In this document: positions 6,391-15,673 of the stretch, one piece after another
Layout: each line of letters opens with the position of its first letter
Position numbering within the stretch: position 1 is the stretch's first letter
Position numbers and translations under genes: made by a program
Notes under the pieces: generated by a model
Told to the model about the DNA's origin: nothing
The model's database searches: none
The model's input: the letters and a program-made list of their open reading frames with translations, nothing else
NCBI GenBank assembly: GCA_036231525.1
Contig: JAZAGZ010000056.1
Location: 1 to 33,339, forward strand
Source: UBA6522 sp036231525
GTDB taxonomy: Bacteria > Pseudomonadota > Gammaproteobacteria > Steroidobacterales > Rariloculaceae
Reading direction: 5' to 3'
DNA: 33,339 nucleotides

Positions 6391-8436
6391 ATGTCTCTGC
6401 GCACTCAATTACTGGGGCTAGGATTGCTCACCCTAGCTCTACCGTGGGCAGGCTATCGCTACGTACAAGAACTTGAGAACGCCTTGCGATCAGGGCTTGA
6501 GCAGTCCCTTCTTGCCAGCGCAAGCACCATGGCCGCGGCGCTGAACGATCAGGAATTGGGTATATATGACACCAGTCTGTCTTCCGGTACGGAAGAAATA
6601 ATTTATGCCCATCCCCTGGGCCGTCAGCCGCTTTTAGACGGTTATCGAGACGACTGGGACATACCGGATGCAGCGAGTGTACCGATTGGAACTGGAGGAC
6701 AATTCTGGCTCGCATTATACGATCGCACCATATATATTTTTCTAAGCTTTACCGATAGAAATCTTATCTATCAAAATGCTCCCGGCGAAACACCCTATGG
6801 GGACAGAGTAGTTTTACGCAGGGGGGGTACTGAAGAGTTTTACGACCTCTTATTCCACACCACAGCACCTGGCAATCTCAGGGCTCAACGGACCAACGAA
6901 ACAGAATTAGCGCCGTCGGGCGAATATGAGTCACGCGTCTTCGGATTCTGGCGGGAAACCCCGAACGGGTTTACCGTGGAGGCAAGATTGCCACTTGACC
7001 TCGCTGGAGAACGACTTGGTCTGTCCGTGGTGAATGTAAATCCAGACACAGGTGAAACCTATCAGGTTCTCGTCGAAAGTTTGTGGAGAGACAACGAATT
7101 AGGTCTTTTACGTTATCGCCCGACAAGACTCAGTACTCTTGCCAATCAACTCGAACAACCAGGAAGAAGGTTAAGAGTCATCGATACCGATCGCTGGGTC
7201 TTGTTTGATGGTGGAGCTGTAGACCCCCTAACGACAACATTTGATGACACCTCACTTGGCTTCACCGAACGATTCTATAGTCTCATCTTCCGTCGAAACG
7301 ACGATCTTTTGTACGACCTTGTTGAACAACCGCCGGGACGATTAGCCGATGAGGCTCTACGAACTGTTCTCGCTGGAGATGATGTAACAGCCAGGTACAC
7401 ACGTACGCCAGAGGCAAGCGCCATTGTTGCAGCATCGGTCCCCATCTACCAAGACACAATGCAAATTGGAGCGTTGATACTAGAACAGGGTAGCGACTCC
7501 ATTCTTATCTTAACGAATGAGCCACTGCTCAGGATGATAAGCGCAACTCTCCTGGCAACCTCGCTGTTCGTAGTAGGGCTCATAAGCTACGCGACGCTTT
7601 TGTCGTTCAGGATCCGACGACTGGCCCGGGCGGCTGATAGCGCTCTCGGCCCCAAGGGACAAATCCACACCTCCCTGCCAGGCAGAGGAGCAAAGGACGA
7701 AATTGGTGATCTCGCCCGCAGCTTCACTCGTCTTCTCGGTCGGCTTAGCGAATACACCGAATACTTAAGCACACTAAAAGGTAAGCTTGCTCATGAGTTG
7801 AGAACTCCGCTTGCAGTCGTTGCAACCTCATTGGATAACTTAGAACGTGAACCACACGGATCACACTTGTCGCCGTATCTGGAGAGATTGCGAGAGGGAT
7901 CAGGGCGCCTGGATGCCATCTTAAATGCTATGAGCGAAGCAACTGTTATAGAGGAAGCGATTTCGAATACTGAGCTTGAAGTTTTCGATCTTCACAGGGT
8001 ACTCGAAAACTGTACAGAATCTTATCGAGATGTCTATAGGACTCGTGCCTTCAGCTATGAGAATTGTGCGCCACATGTACACATTTTGGGTTCCTCAGAA
8101 CTCATCGCGCAGATGATGGACAAACTCATCGATAATGCGGTCAGCTTCAGTCCAAAGGATAGTAAAATCGAGATTCGTCTCAGCGGGACCCAGCAGGAGC
8201 TTTCCATTGCCGTCGTAAATTGTGGCCCCGAACTTCCAAAAGCTATGCGTGATCAGCTCTTTGATTCACTGGTTTCCGTACGGGATAAACGAGATGACCG
8301 TCACCACCTGGGCTTAGGTCTTTACATCGTTTCACTGATCACTGATTTCCATGCTGGAAAAGCTCGATGCAATAATCTCGTCGACGGAACCGGCGTTATA
8401 TTTGAAATTGTTATCCCGACCGCCGCGAGAAATTAA
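6391..8436 (+). CDS. pdsS: Sensor histidine kinase, PdsS-like, with extracytoplasmic sensor domain
   Basis: This inner-membrane sensor kinase would phosphorylate the regulator encoded 2 bp upstream. The 681 residues comprise a first membrane segment (about 8-25, with LPWAGYRYVQELE as in PdsS proteins), a large periplasmic sensor (about 30-375), a second membrane segment (about 378-402), a HAMP-like linker, the HisKA box with His468 in AHELRTPL, the N box DKLIDNAVSF and the G2 box HLGLGLYIV. The sensor contains a segment reading LLDGYRDDWD and FWLALYDRTIYIFL that resembles a carbohydrate-binding/DOMON beta-sandwich, as in the dedicated sortase kinases. The G1 box reads VVNCGPELP, where the usual Asp is Cys. 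Its stop overlaps that of the convergent msrA by 4 bases. No sortase gene or LPXTG-type target lies in this window. Confidence 0.78.
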   Translation: MSLRTQLLGLGLLTLALPWAGYRYVQELENALRSGLEQSLLASASTMAAALNDQELGIYDTSLSSGTEEIIYAHPLGRQPLLDGYRDDWDIPDAASVPIGTGGQFWLALYDRTIYIFLSFTDRNLIYQNAPGETPYGDRVVLRRGGTEEFYDLLFHTTAPGNLRAQRTNETELAPSGEYESRVFGFWRETPNGFTVEARLPLDLAGERLGLSVVNVNPDTGETYQVLVESLWRDNELGLLRYRPTRLSTLANQLEQPGRRLRVIDTDRWVLFDGGAVDPLTTTFDDTSLGFTERFYSLIFRRNDDLLYDLVEQPPGRLADEALRTVLAGDDVTARYTRTPEASAIVAASVPIYQDTMQIGALILEQGSDSILILTNEPLLRMISATLLATSLFVVGLISYATLLSFRIRRLARAADSALGPKGQIHTSLPGRGAKDEIGDLARSFTRLLGRLSEYTEYLSTLKGKLAHELRTPLAVVATSLDNLEREPHGSHLSPYLERLREGSGRLDAILNAMSEATVIEEAISNTELEVFDLHRVLENCTESYRDVYRTRAFSYENCAPHVHILGSSELIAQMMDKLIDNAVSFSPKDSKIEIRLSGTQQELSIAVVNCGPELPKAMRDQLFDSLVSVRDKRDDRHHLGLGLYIVSLITDFHAGKARCNNLVDGTGVIFEIVIPTAARN

Positions 8437-9065
8437 TTGAGAGAAATGATCTCAGAACTGCAAGTAACGCCGGTACCACCAAGACCACAATAACCGTTAG
8501 GATTCTTGGCAAGGTATTGCTGATGATAGTCCTCCGCGTAATAAAATTCCGTAATAAGAGCAATCTCAGTCGTGATATCACCGTAACCAGCTTTTTTTAG
8601 TAATGCCTGATAAATGCCCCGGCTATTGAGCGCCATCTCAAGAGTTTCTTCATCAAACGCGTAGATCGCAGATCGATATTGTGTCCCTACATCCGCCCCC
8701 TGACGCATCCCCTGCGTCGGATCGTGAGACTCCCAAAATAGTTTCAATAGGCGGTCATATGCAATATGTTCTGAATCGAATGCTACGAGTGCTACTTCTG
8801 CGTGCCCCGTTAACCCGCTGCATACTTCTTCGTAAGTTGGATTAGCTGAAACACCACCAGAGTACCCGACTGCCGTAGAGAAAACGCCGTTCAATTCCCA
8901 AAACAAACGTTCTGCACCCCAAAAACAACCCATAGCAAATAGTATTCTCTCAACGTTCTCTGGGAATGGCGCCTTGATTCGCCGACCAGTTACGAAATGG
9001 TGTTCTGGTGTATCGAGCGGCAGCGCTCGCCCGGACAAAAATTTATCCGTGACAGTGTTAGCCAA
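8433..9065 (-). CDS. msrA: Peptide-methionine (S)-S-oxide reductase
   Basis: MsrA repairs oxidised methionine, reducing the S-sulfoxide with thioredoxin as the electron source. The 210 residues carry the catalytic motif AMGCFWGAE with Cys47, the family stretches NPTYEEVCSGLTGHAEV and DPTQGMRQGADVGTQYRS, and a C-terminal GYCGLGGTGVTC whose two cysteines probably act as recycling thiols. The length and the N-terminal extension before GCFWG fit the long E. coli type, which supports the TTG start at 9065. That start lies inside the end of gltD (8-base overlap), so translation is probably coupled. It is the last gene of a gltB-gltD-msrA unit. Confidence 0.95.
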   Translation of the reverse strand: MANTVTDKFLSGRALPLDTPEHHFVTGRRIKAPFPENVERILFAMGCFWGAERLFWELNGVFSTAVGYSGGVSANPTYEEVCSGLTGHAEVALVAFDSEHIAYDRLLKLFWESHDPTQGMRQGADVGTQYRSAIYAFDEETLEMALNSRGIYQALLKKAGYGDITTEIALITEFYYAEDYHQQYLAKNPNGYCGLGGTGVTCSSEIISLN

Positions 9066-10551
9066 CTGCGGTGTCCATTGTTACCCCTGGAGCAGTTAAC
9101 CGGCTAGTTCCCGTAAGGTACTGGTCTATCGCCCTCGCCGCACCACGCCCCTCGTTGATGGCCCATACCACCAGGGACTGTCCTCTCCGACAATCGCCGG
9201 CTGCAAACACGCCCGATACGCTAGTCTGAAAGTTGCCGTGTTCCGCCTGATAATTTGACTGTGGATCCAACGCCACTCCAAGAGCTTCAGCTAAGTAGTC
9301 TTCCGGACCCAGAAAGCCCATTGCAAGAAAAACCAAATCAGCCTTCCAAATCTGCTCCGTACCCTCGATTTCAATCATCTCCTGAACACCAGAATCACCC
9401 TTCCACTCGATACCAACTGTATGCAAAGCAGCGATACAGCCATCGTTATCGGCAGAAAGGGACTTAGACAACATGCTGTAGCTCCTGGGATCGTTTCCAA
9501 ACCGGGTAATAGCCTCTTCGTGCGCATATTCCGTTCGAAAAATCATCGGCCAGTCAGGCCAGGGATTATCCGTTGCCCGCTCAGTGGGAGGCTGATCCAA
9601 TAGTTCTAGATTGACCAGACTTTTACACCCATGCCGCAACGCGGTGCCGATACAGTCTGCTCCTGTGTCACCGCCACCAATCACTATCACATCCTGGTCC
9701 TTGGCATTGATGAAGGAATCGTCCTGCAGGTTACTTTCTAACAGACTCCTCGTATTCTCAGTCAAAAAATCCATTGCAAAGTGAACCCCCGGAAGATCTC
9801 TGCCCGGAACTTGTAGATCGCGTGGGTTTGTAGCTCCTGTTGCCAACAGAAGCGCGTCGCACCCATTCCTGAGTTCGTCAGGATCGAGGTTTTTCCCTAC
9901 GTCCATGTTGGCATGGAAGCTGATCCCAGCTTCTCGCATCAAATCCACACGTCTATCGACAACTGCTTTATCAAGCTTCATATTCGGGATCCCATACATT
10001 AGTAATCCACCGATGCGGTCCTCCCGTTCATAGATCGTTACTTCATGCCCTGCCTTGTTGAGTTGATCAGCTGCAGCAAGGCCCGTGGGCCCAGAACCAA
10101 CAATCGCGACCTTTTTGCCCGACTTTTGTTGCAATCGTCCGTGTCGTACCCAGCCCTCAGCAAACCCACGGTCTATGATCGCATTCTCTATATTCTTTAT
10201 AGTTACTGGTGGATCGGTAATACCCAGCACACAAGCCCCTTCACACGGGGCGGGACAAGTGCGCCCTGTGAACTCTGGAAAGTTATTGGTCTTGTGAAGA
10301 CTATCTAACGCCTCCTGCCAGCGGCCCCGATAAACGAGATCGTTCCACTCGGGAATCAAGTTATCTATAGGGCAACCAGTATCAGCCTGGCAAAAAGGCA
10401 CACCGCAATCCATGCAGCGAGCTCCCTGACGTTTCAGCCTCTTCTCGACGGGTTCGGTGAATATCTCGTTGAAGTCGCCTAGGCGCTCAGCCGGATCCCT
10501 ATAAGGCACAGTCTTTCTAGGGTACTCCATGAAACCCGAATGCTTACCCAT
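9058..10551 (-). CDS. gltD: Glutamate synthase (NADPH) small subunit
   Basis: GltD feeds electrons from NADPH through FAD and iron-sulfur clusters to GltB for glutamate formation. The 497 residues start with MGKHSGFMEY, typical of the longer GltD form. The N-terminal ferredoxin-like part has cysteines at 46, 49, 54 and 60 (CMDCGVPFCQADTGC) and at 99, 103 and 107 (CPAPCEGAC). The FAD-binding GSGPTG is at 152-157, a second dinucleotide motif (VIGGGDTGADC) follows later, and the FAD closing motif GVFAAGDCRRGQS is near the C-terminus. The ATG is 5 bp after the gltB stop, with a GAGG ribosome-binding site inside the gltB end. Nothing appears broken. Confidence 0.97.
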   Translation of the reverse strand: MGKHSGFMEYPRKTVPYRDPAERLGDFNEIFTEPVEKRLKRQGARCMDCGVPFCQADTGCPIDNLIPEWNDLVYRGRWQEALDSLHKTNNFPEFTGRTCPAPCEGACVLGITDPPVTIKNIENAIIDRGFAEGWVRHGRLQQKSGKKVAIVGSGPTGLAAADQLNKAGHEVTIYEREDRIGGLLMYGIPNMKLDKAVVDRRVDLMREAGISFHANMDVGKNLDPDELRNGCDALLLATGATNPRDLQVPGRDLPGVHFAMDFLTENTRSLLESNLQDDSFINAKDQDVIVIGGGDTGADCIGTALRHGCKSLVNLELLDQPPTERATDNPWPDWPMIFRTEYAHEEAITRFGNDPRSYSMLSKSLSADNDGCIAALHTVGIEWKGDSGVQEMIEIEGTEQIWKADLVFLAMGFLGPEDYLAEALGVALDPQSNYQAEHGNFQTSVSGVFAAGDCRRGQSLVVWAINEGRGAARAIDQYLTGTSRLTAPGVTMDTAVG

Positions 10552-10556
10552 CCAGT

Positions 10557-13500
10557 CTATCCCTCGACCGCTATGGACTGCGCAGTTTCATCTTCATGGA
10601 TTGTCGACTCCATTTCCTCGTCATGCTTTTTCCTGTCCCCGAGAACTCGCTTGTAATCGGTCGGCATAACTTTTATGAATTCCTCTAACACATCTGGCCA
10701 ACTCTCAAGTATCTGCTGCGCAACATTCGAGTCAGTATATTGTTTGTGAAGCTCTATTAGTTCCCTCAGCTCGACAATATCCTCATCGTCTTCGATGTGC
10801 TCAAGATCGACCGTCCCTTTATTGCATCGTGGTTCAAAATTCTTCTCAGGATCCCATACATACGCAACTCCACCCGACATCCCTGCAGCAAAGTTCAAGC
10901 CCGTTGGTCCCAAAATTACTGCTCGGCCACCGGTCATGTACTCACAGGCATGATCTCCTACACCTTCTACAACCGCTCTTGCACCGCTGTTGCGAACGCA
11001 AAATCGCTCGGCCGCGCGACCCCTAAAGAATGCTCGGCCACCGGTAGCTCCGTAGAGCGCCACGTTGCCAATGATTACATTCTCCTCCGGGATGAAAGTG
11101 CTTGTGCGCGGTGGGTAGATAATCAGCCGCCCCCCAGAAAGCCCCTTCCCCACATAATCATTGCTGTCACCTTCAAGCTCCAGTGTGATGCCCTTTGCTA
11201 AAAAAGCGCCAAAGCTCTGCCCGGCCGAACCCTCAAATTTGATATGTATAGTATCGATCGGTAGAGCACGCTCACCCCACACTTTAACGACTTCGTTGCT
11301 CAGCATTGCGCCGACGGTACGATTAATGTTCAGAATGGGAAGCTCTATAGTGACCTTTTTACCGTGATGGATTGCATCGCGAGAAAGTTCTATCAGCTTT
11401 TTGTCCAGCGCCTTCTCGAGACCATGGTCTTGAGCCATCGTGCAGCGAGTATCTACATCCGGATGAAGTTTTACCGCTGGAACAAGAACAGGAGTTAGGT
11501 CCAAGCCGTCAACCTTCCAATGATTAATAGCGTCCTGCGTCTCCAAAACATCTACGCGACCGATCATATCTTCCATGCGGCGGAACCCAAGTTTTGCCAT
11601 CAATTGACGCGCTTCCTCTGCCACCATGAACAAATAGTTGACGACATGTTCCGGAGCACCTGAAAATTTCTTTCGTAGCACTGGGTCCTGAGTCGCAATA
11701 CCTACCGGACAGGTATTCAGATGACACTTGCGCATCATGATGCATCCCATGGCGATTAAAGGCCCAGTGGAGAATCCCATCTCCTCAGCGCCAAGCAATG
11801 CCGCAATTACGACATCACGGCCCGTCTGCAATCCACCATCTGTCTGCAAAACGACCCGGCTTCTCAGATCGTTTAAAACTAAGGTCTGATGCGTTTCAGC
11901 TATCCCAAGCTCCCAGGGTAAGCCCGCATGTTTGATACTGGTCAACGGTGATGCGCCAGTACCACCGGAATCTCCGGAAATTAAAATATGATCTGCATGA
12001 GCTTTTGCGACGCCGGCTGCAATTGTCCCTACCCCGACTTCTGACACTAGCTTTACACTTATCCGCGCTGCGGGGTTTGCGTTCTTCAAATCGTGAATAA
12101 GCTGCGCGAGGTCTTCAATCGAATAGATGTCGTGATGGGGTGGAGGACTAATCAAGCCTACTCCGGGTGTTGAGTATCGAATACGCGCGATGATTTCGTC
12201 GACTTTACGGCCTGGTAACTCGCCACCTTCCCCCGGCTTGGCGCCCTGAGCCATTTTTATCTGCAGTTCGTCAGCGTTTGTAAGATACCAAATCGTTACA
12301 CCAAAACGGCCAGAAGCGACCTGTTTAATTGATGAACGCCTGGAATCCCCAGAAGGTAGCAGCTTAAATCGTTCGGGATCCTCACCTCCTTCGCCAGTGT
12401 TGCTTCTACCTCCTATTCGATTAAGAGCAACGGCGAGCGATTCATGCGCTTCGGCAGATATAGAACCAAAGCTCATTGCGCCTGTGCAGAAACGTTTGAC
12501 AATCTCACTGGCTAGCTCAACCTCTTCGAGAGCTACAGCCTCTCCACTTTCTGTCCTGAATCGCAAGAGTCCCCGGAGTGTGCAGTTTGAGCGAGCTACG
12601 CCATTAACCTGCTCCGCAAATTGTTCATAAGCAGTTTTATCATCAGTACGCGCTGCTGTTTGCAATGAAGCAATGGCGATTGGGTCCCACGCGTGGCGCT
12701 CGCCCGCACTTCGCCAGTGAAATTCGCCGGGATTTGGCAGAGCATCCTGTCGGCTCTGTTCCACTGTGGGGTATCCCAGCGCATGCCTCCTGAGTGCCTC
12801 TTGTTCAAGCACCTCAAGTCGCACGCCCTGTAACCTGCTCGGAGTCCCTACGAAACATCGATCGATTACTTCGTCAGCAAGACCTACCGCCTCGAATATT
12901 TGCGCACCTTTATAGGACTGCAGCGTAGAGATCCCCATCTTAGCCATGACCTTCAGCATGCCTTTCGCAACACCCTTCCGATAAGCTGATACAACTGACC
13001 GCTCATCAGAATGCACTGTTTCATCCAAGGACCCGTCCAACCTGGCCCTCCAGAGAGCTTCGAAGGCTAAATAAGGATTTATGGCATCAGCACCGTACCC
13101 AATCAAAAGACAGTGGTGATGGACCTCGCGTGCCTCACCGCTCTCTACCACGAGTCCGATTCGAGTGCGTTTTGCTCGTTTCACCAGGTGGTGGTGAACG
13201 GCGCCACATGCCGCCAAGGTACTTATAGGCACACGATTTTCACCAATCTCACGATCCGACAGAACAACGATACTGTAACCTTCGTCAATGGCTTCTTCCG
13301 TCTCATGACAGATCCTGTCCAGAGCTTGGGCCATTCCACCTGGAATGGCCCCGCGATCAAATGTGATATCGATCGTCTTTGAACGCCAACCACGATGATC
13401 CATGTGTTTGATCGCCGCCAGCTCTTCATTGGTAAGGATGGGGTGACGAATGCGAAGCCTATGGGCATGCTTTCTATTTGTCTCCAGAAGATTAGGCTCC

Positions 13501-15179
13501 GGCCCGATATAACACTCCAAAGACATGATGATTTCTTCGCGAATCGAATCAATTGGGGGATTGGTAACTTGTGCGAAGAGTTGCTTGAAGTAGTCATATA
13601 ACATTCGCGGCTTATCACTGAGACATGCAAGGGCTGAATCATTTCCCATGGAGCCGACAGGATCACGAAGCTGTTCTATGAGAGGCTGGAGCATAAACTG
13701 CATCGTTTCGACCGTATAACCAAACGCCTGCATCCGTAATAGCAGACTCTCCTGGTCAAGTCCCAGTGCCCTTGGTTCTGGAAGCAGTTCCTTAAGACTA
13801 ATTCTCTCTGATTTCAGCCAGTCTCCATATGGCTCTCGCCCAGCAAACTCCTGTTTCAGCTCTTCATCCGGAACCAGCCTTCCTGCAACAAAATCTATTA
13901 GGAACATGCGTCCAGGTTCTAAACGCCCCTTAAATTTCACTATTTCTGGCTCTAGTGGCAAGACACCAACCTCACTAGCCATAATGACCCGATCGTCGTG
14001 GGTAAGGTAGTAACGGCTTGGCCGTAAACCATTCCGATCCAACACTGCGCCAATGTAGTGTCCATCCGTAAATGCAATCGAAGCTGGGCCGTCCCAGGGT
14101 TCCATGACACATGAATGAAACTCATAGAAGGCTCGTTTGTCGTTCGGCATCAACTCGTTTTTCTGCCACGCCTCCGGAATCATCATCATCACCGACTCCT
14201 GGAGAGTACGCCCCGTCATAAGAAGGAACTCAAGCGCGTTATCGAATACACCAGAATCAGAACAATCGGGTTCGACCACCGGGAAAAGTCCCTGCATCGA
14301 GTCACCAAACAAATCACTTTGGACGACGCCTTGACGTGCTGTCATCCAATTGATGTTCCCGCGTAGCGTGTTGATCTCGCCGTTATGAGACATGAAGCGG
14401 TTAGGTTGTGCGCGGTCCCAGCTTGGAAAAGTGTTGGTAGAAAACCGCGAGTGAACCATCGCCAGATGGGTCTCATAGTCTTTCTGCCGGAGATCCGGGA
14501 AAAACGTCATCAGCTGACCGGGCGTTAACATGCCCTTATAGATAAGTACTTTTGTCGACAGACTGCACACATAGAAGGCTTTCGCCTGCTCCATCTCGGG
14601 ATCGGAGCGTAATAAATGGCTAGCGCGCTTTCGTATCAGGTAGAGTTTTCGTTCAAATGCATCCCCCGCAAGACCATCCCCCGCAGCAATAAAGACTTGT
14701 TCAATTTGCGGTGCCGCTGCTTTTGCCGTCGCTCCTAAATCAGCCTCATCTGGCCGGGTAGGAACAATCCGCCAACCTATCAGTAATTGCCCTTCCTCGG
14801 CGCAAATTCTAGCCATAGTCTGTTTGCATTTGTCTTTCTCAGACTCATCGGTGGGCAAAAACACTACCCCTGCAGCAAATTCGCCAGGGTTCGGAAGTTC
14901 CGTGCCCAGATCGTCCTGGGCCACCCGAGCCAGGAAAGCATGAGGAAGTGCCGTGAGAATCCCGGCCCCATCCCCGGAATTCGCGTCGGATCCACGAGCC
15001 CCACGATGGTCCATGCGGCACAGTAGGTGCTCCGCATCAAGAATAATTTGGTGGCTGGATCGCCCCTTTATGTGAGCAATAAACCCAACGCCACAACTGT
15101 CCCGCTCCTGATCAGGAGAGTACAGGCCGTGTGCCGGCGGAAACCCGCCCCCTGGCGCTATGTTGTGACTCAGAGTCAT
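10557..15179 (-). CDS. gltB: Glutamate synthase (NADPH) large subunit
   Basis: GltB hydrolyses glutamine, channels the ammonia to 2-oxoglutarate and makes two glutamates, so with glutamine synthetase it assimilates ammonium. From the ATG at 15179 it has 1540 residues. A 28-residue propeptide is expected to be removed to expose Cys29 (RDSCGVGFIAHIKG), the N-terminal nucleophile of the class II amidotransferase domain. A central domain follows, then the FMN/2-oxoglutarate site, with the 3Fe-4S cysteine cluster CIMMRKCHLNTC at about 1145-1160, and a C-terminal glycine-rich GXGXG helix domain. I rejected an in-frame TTG at 15242, because the ATG has AAGGGA with 5-base spacing. It is first in the gltB-gltD-msrA unit. 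A minus-strand promoter lies about 150 bp upstream. Confidence 0.97.
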   Translation of the reverse strand: MTLSHNIAPGGGFPPAHGLYSPDQERDSCGVGFIAHIKGRSSHQIILDAEHLLCRMDHRGARGSDANSGDGAGILTALPHAFLARVAQDDLGTELPNPGEFAAGVVFLPTDESEKDKCKQTMARICAEEGQLLIGWRIVPTRPDEADLGATAKAAAPQIEQVFIAAGDGLAGDAFERKLYLIRKRASHLLRSDPEMEQAKAFYVCSLSTKVLIYKGMLTPGQLMTFFPDLRQKDYETHLAMVHSRFSTNTFPSWDRAQPNRFMSHNGEINTLRGNINWMTARQGVVQSDLFGDSMQGLFPVVEPDCSDSGVFDNALEFLLMTGRTLQESVMMMIPEAWQKNELMPNDKRAFYEFHSCVMEPWDGPASIAFTDGHYIGAVLDRNGLRPSRYYLTHDDRVIMASEVGVLPLEPEIVKFKGRLEPGRMFLIDFVAGRLVPDEELKQEFAGREPYGDWLKSERISLKELLPEPRALGLDQESLLLRMQAFGYTVETMQFMLQPLIEQLRDPVGSMGNDSALACLSDKPRMLYDYFKQLFAQVTNPPIDSIREEIIMSLECYIGPEPNLLETNRKHAHRLRIRHPILTNEELAAIKHMDHRGWRSKTIDITFDRGAIPGGMAQALDRICHETEEAIDEGYSIVVLSDREIGENRVPISTLAACGAVHHHLVKRAKRTRIGLVVESGEAREVHHHCLLIGYGADAINPYLAFEALWRARLDGSLDETVHSDERSVVSAYRKGVAKGMLKVMAKMGISTLQSYKGAQIFEAVGLADEVIDRCFVGTPSRLQGVRLEVLEQEALRRHALGYPTVEQSRQDALPNPGEFHWRSAGERHAWDPIAIASLQTAARTDDKTAYEQFAEQVNGVARSNCTLRGLLRFRTESGEAVALEEVELASEIVKRFCTGAMSFGSISAEAHESLAVALNRIGGRSNTGEGGEDPERFKLLPSGDSRRSSIKQVASGRFGVTIWYLTNADELQIKMAQGAKPGEGGELPGRKVDEIIARIRYSTPGVGLISPPPHHDIYSIEDLAQLIHDLKNANPAARISVKLVSEVGVGTIAAGVAKAHADHILISGDSGGTGASPLTSIKHAGLPWELGIAETHQTLVLNDLRSRVVLQTDGGLQTGRDVVIAALLGAEEMGFSTGPLIAMGCIMMRKCHLNTCPVGIATQDPVLRKKFSGAPEHVVNYLFMVAEEARQLMAKLGFRRMEDMIGRVDVLETQDAINHWKVDGLDLTPVLVPAVKLHPDVDTRCTMAQDHGLEKALDKKLIELSRDAIHHGKKVTIELPILNINRTVGAMLSNEVVKVWGERALPIDTIHIKFEGSAGQSFGAFLAKGITLELEGDSNDYVGKGLSGGRLIIYPPRTSTFIPEENVIIGNVALYGATGGRAFFRGRAAERFCVRNSGARAVVEGVGDHACEYMTGGRAVILGPTGLNFAAGMSGGVAYVWDPEKNFEPRCNKGTVDLEHIEDDEDIVELRELIELHKQYTDSNVAQQILESWPDVLEEFIKVMPTDYKRVLGDRKKHDEEMESTIHEDETAQSIAVEG

Positions 15180-15331
15180 ACCATCCCTTGACGAAGTCGG
15201 CGCTCCGCTTAATTGCAGGGCTTCTAGGCGGCCCAGCGCCAATGATTACGGCCGACCGCGGAGTTCTTCAGGCAGCCTCGCTACTGGGAGGCGTACGCCG
15301 TTATTCGGGTCTCGGAGGCCAGTACAGGTCC

Positions 15332-15340
15332 ATTATAGCA
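15332..15340 (-). promoter_or_regulatory. Extended -10 promoter for gltB
   Basis: On the minus strand TGCTATAAT carries a perfect -10 with the TG extension, which reduces the need for a -35 box. The hexamer 17 bp further upstream (CATAGT) is a poor -35. Transcription would start near 15325, giving a leader of roughly 145 bases before gltB. The 486-bp gap from 15180 to 15665 also contains an AT-rich stretch (15380-15430) and two very short reading frames before the thiolase gene. I see no operator I can name. Confidence 0.5.
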
Positions 15341-15553
15341 CTGCTGGGCACCACACTATGGCGCCGGCACAGCAGGATATACTTTTATCCACATTATTTT
15401 ATATATTTATCAATAGGTTATATAAAACCCCCTTGTCCGTTAGAAATGCCCGACTTTAAAACCCGCTAAACATCGAAACCAGATCCTCATCCATAAGGCG
15501 AGCTCCCCTGAACTAGTATTGATCGCGCTTTGTGATTTCCTTGAAGGTGGACC

Positions 15554-15607
15554 ATGCGACAGAATTTGGCCACGGCTCCAATGAGCTTTAATGTAGTCAA
15601 TCTGTGA
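15554..15607 (+). CDS. Possible 17-codon leader ORF upstream of the thiolase gene
   Basis: The ATG at 15554 follows GAAGGTGG with 5-base spacing and opens a 17-codon frame (MRQNLATAPM...NL) ending in TGA at 15605. It is too short to judge from composition, and I recognise no known leader peptide. It is listed only because it has a usable ribosome-binding site in an otherwise unexplained gap. It could easily be chance. Confidence 0.15.
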   Translation: MRQNLATAPMSFNVVNL

Positions 15608-15634
15608 GGTGCCAATTTTACAAGGAGAGAATGT

Positions 15635-15673
15635 ATGGCTCAGTCTATTAGCAAGGTGACGGGACATGCCTAA
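15635..15673 (+). CDS. Possible 12-codon leader ORF overlapping the thiolase start
   Basis: The strongest ribosome-binding site of the region, AAGGAGAG (15622-15629), precedes not the thiolase ATG but an ATG at 15635. That opens MAQSISKVTGHA and stops at 15671-15673, 5 bases inside the thiolase gene, in another frame. The overlap would suit translational coupling to the gene downstream, which has its own AAGGTGA site. An ATG at 15631 gives an even shorter frame. This is a structural observation, and function is unknown. Confidence 0.25.
   Translation: MAQSISKVTGHA

Noticed and set aside
13223..13666. Minus-strand ORF of 147 codons within gltB
   Set aside because: It is an out-of-frame shadow inside an intact, well-conserved gltB.
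15131..15469. Plus-strand ORF of 112 codons overlapping the gltB start
   Set aside because: It is antisense to the gltB N-terminus and promoter and has no family similarity.
15440..15667. Minus-strand ORF of 75 codons in the gltB-thiolase gap
   Set aside because: It has no recognisable domain and would run antisense across the thiolase leader. Composition looks random.
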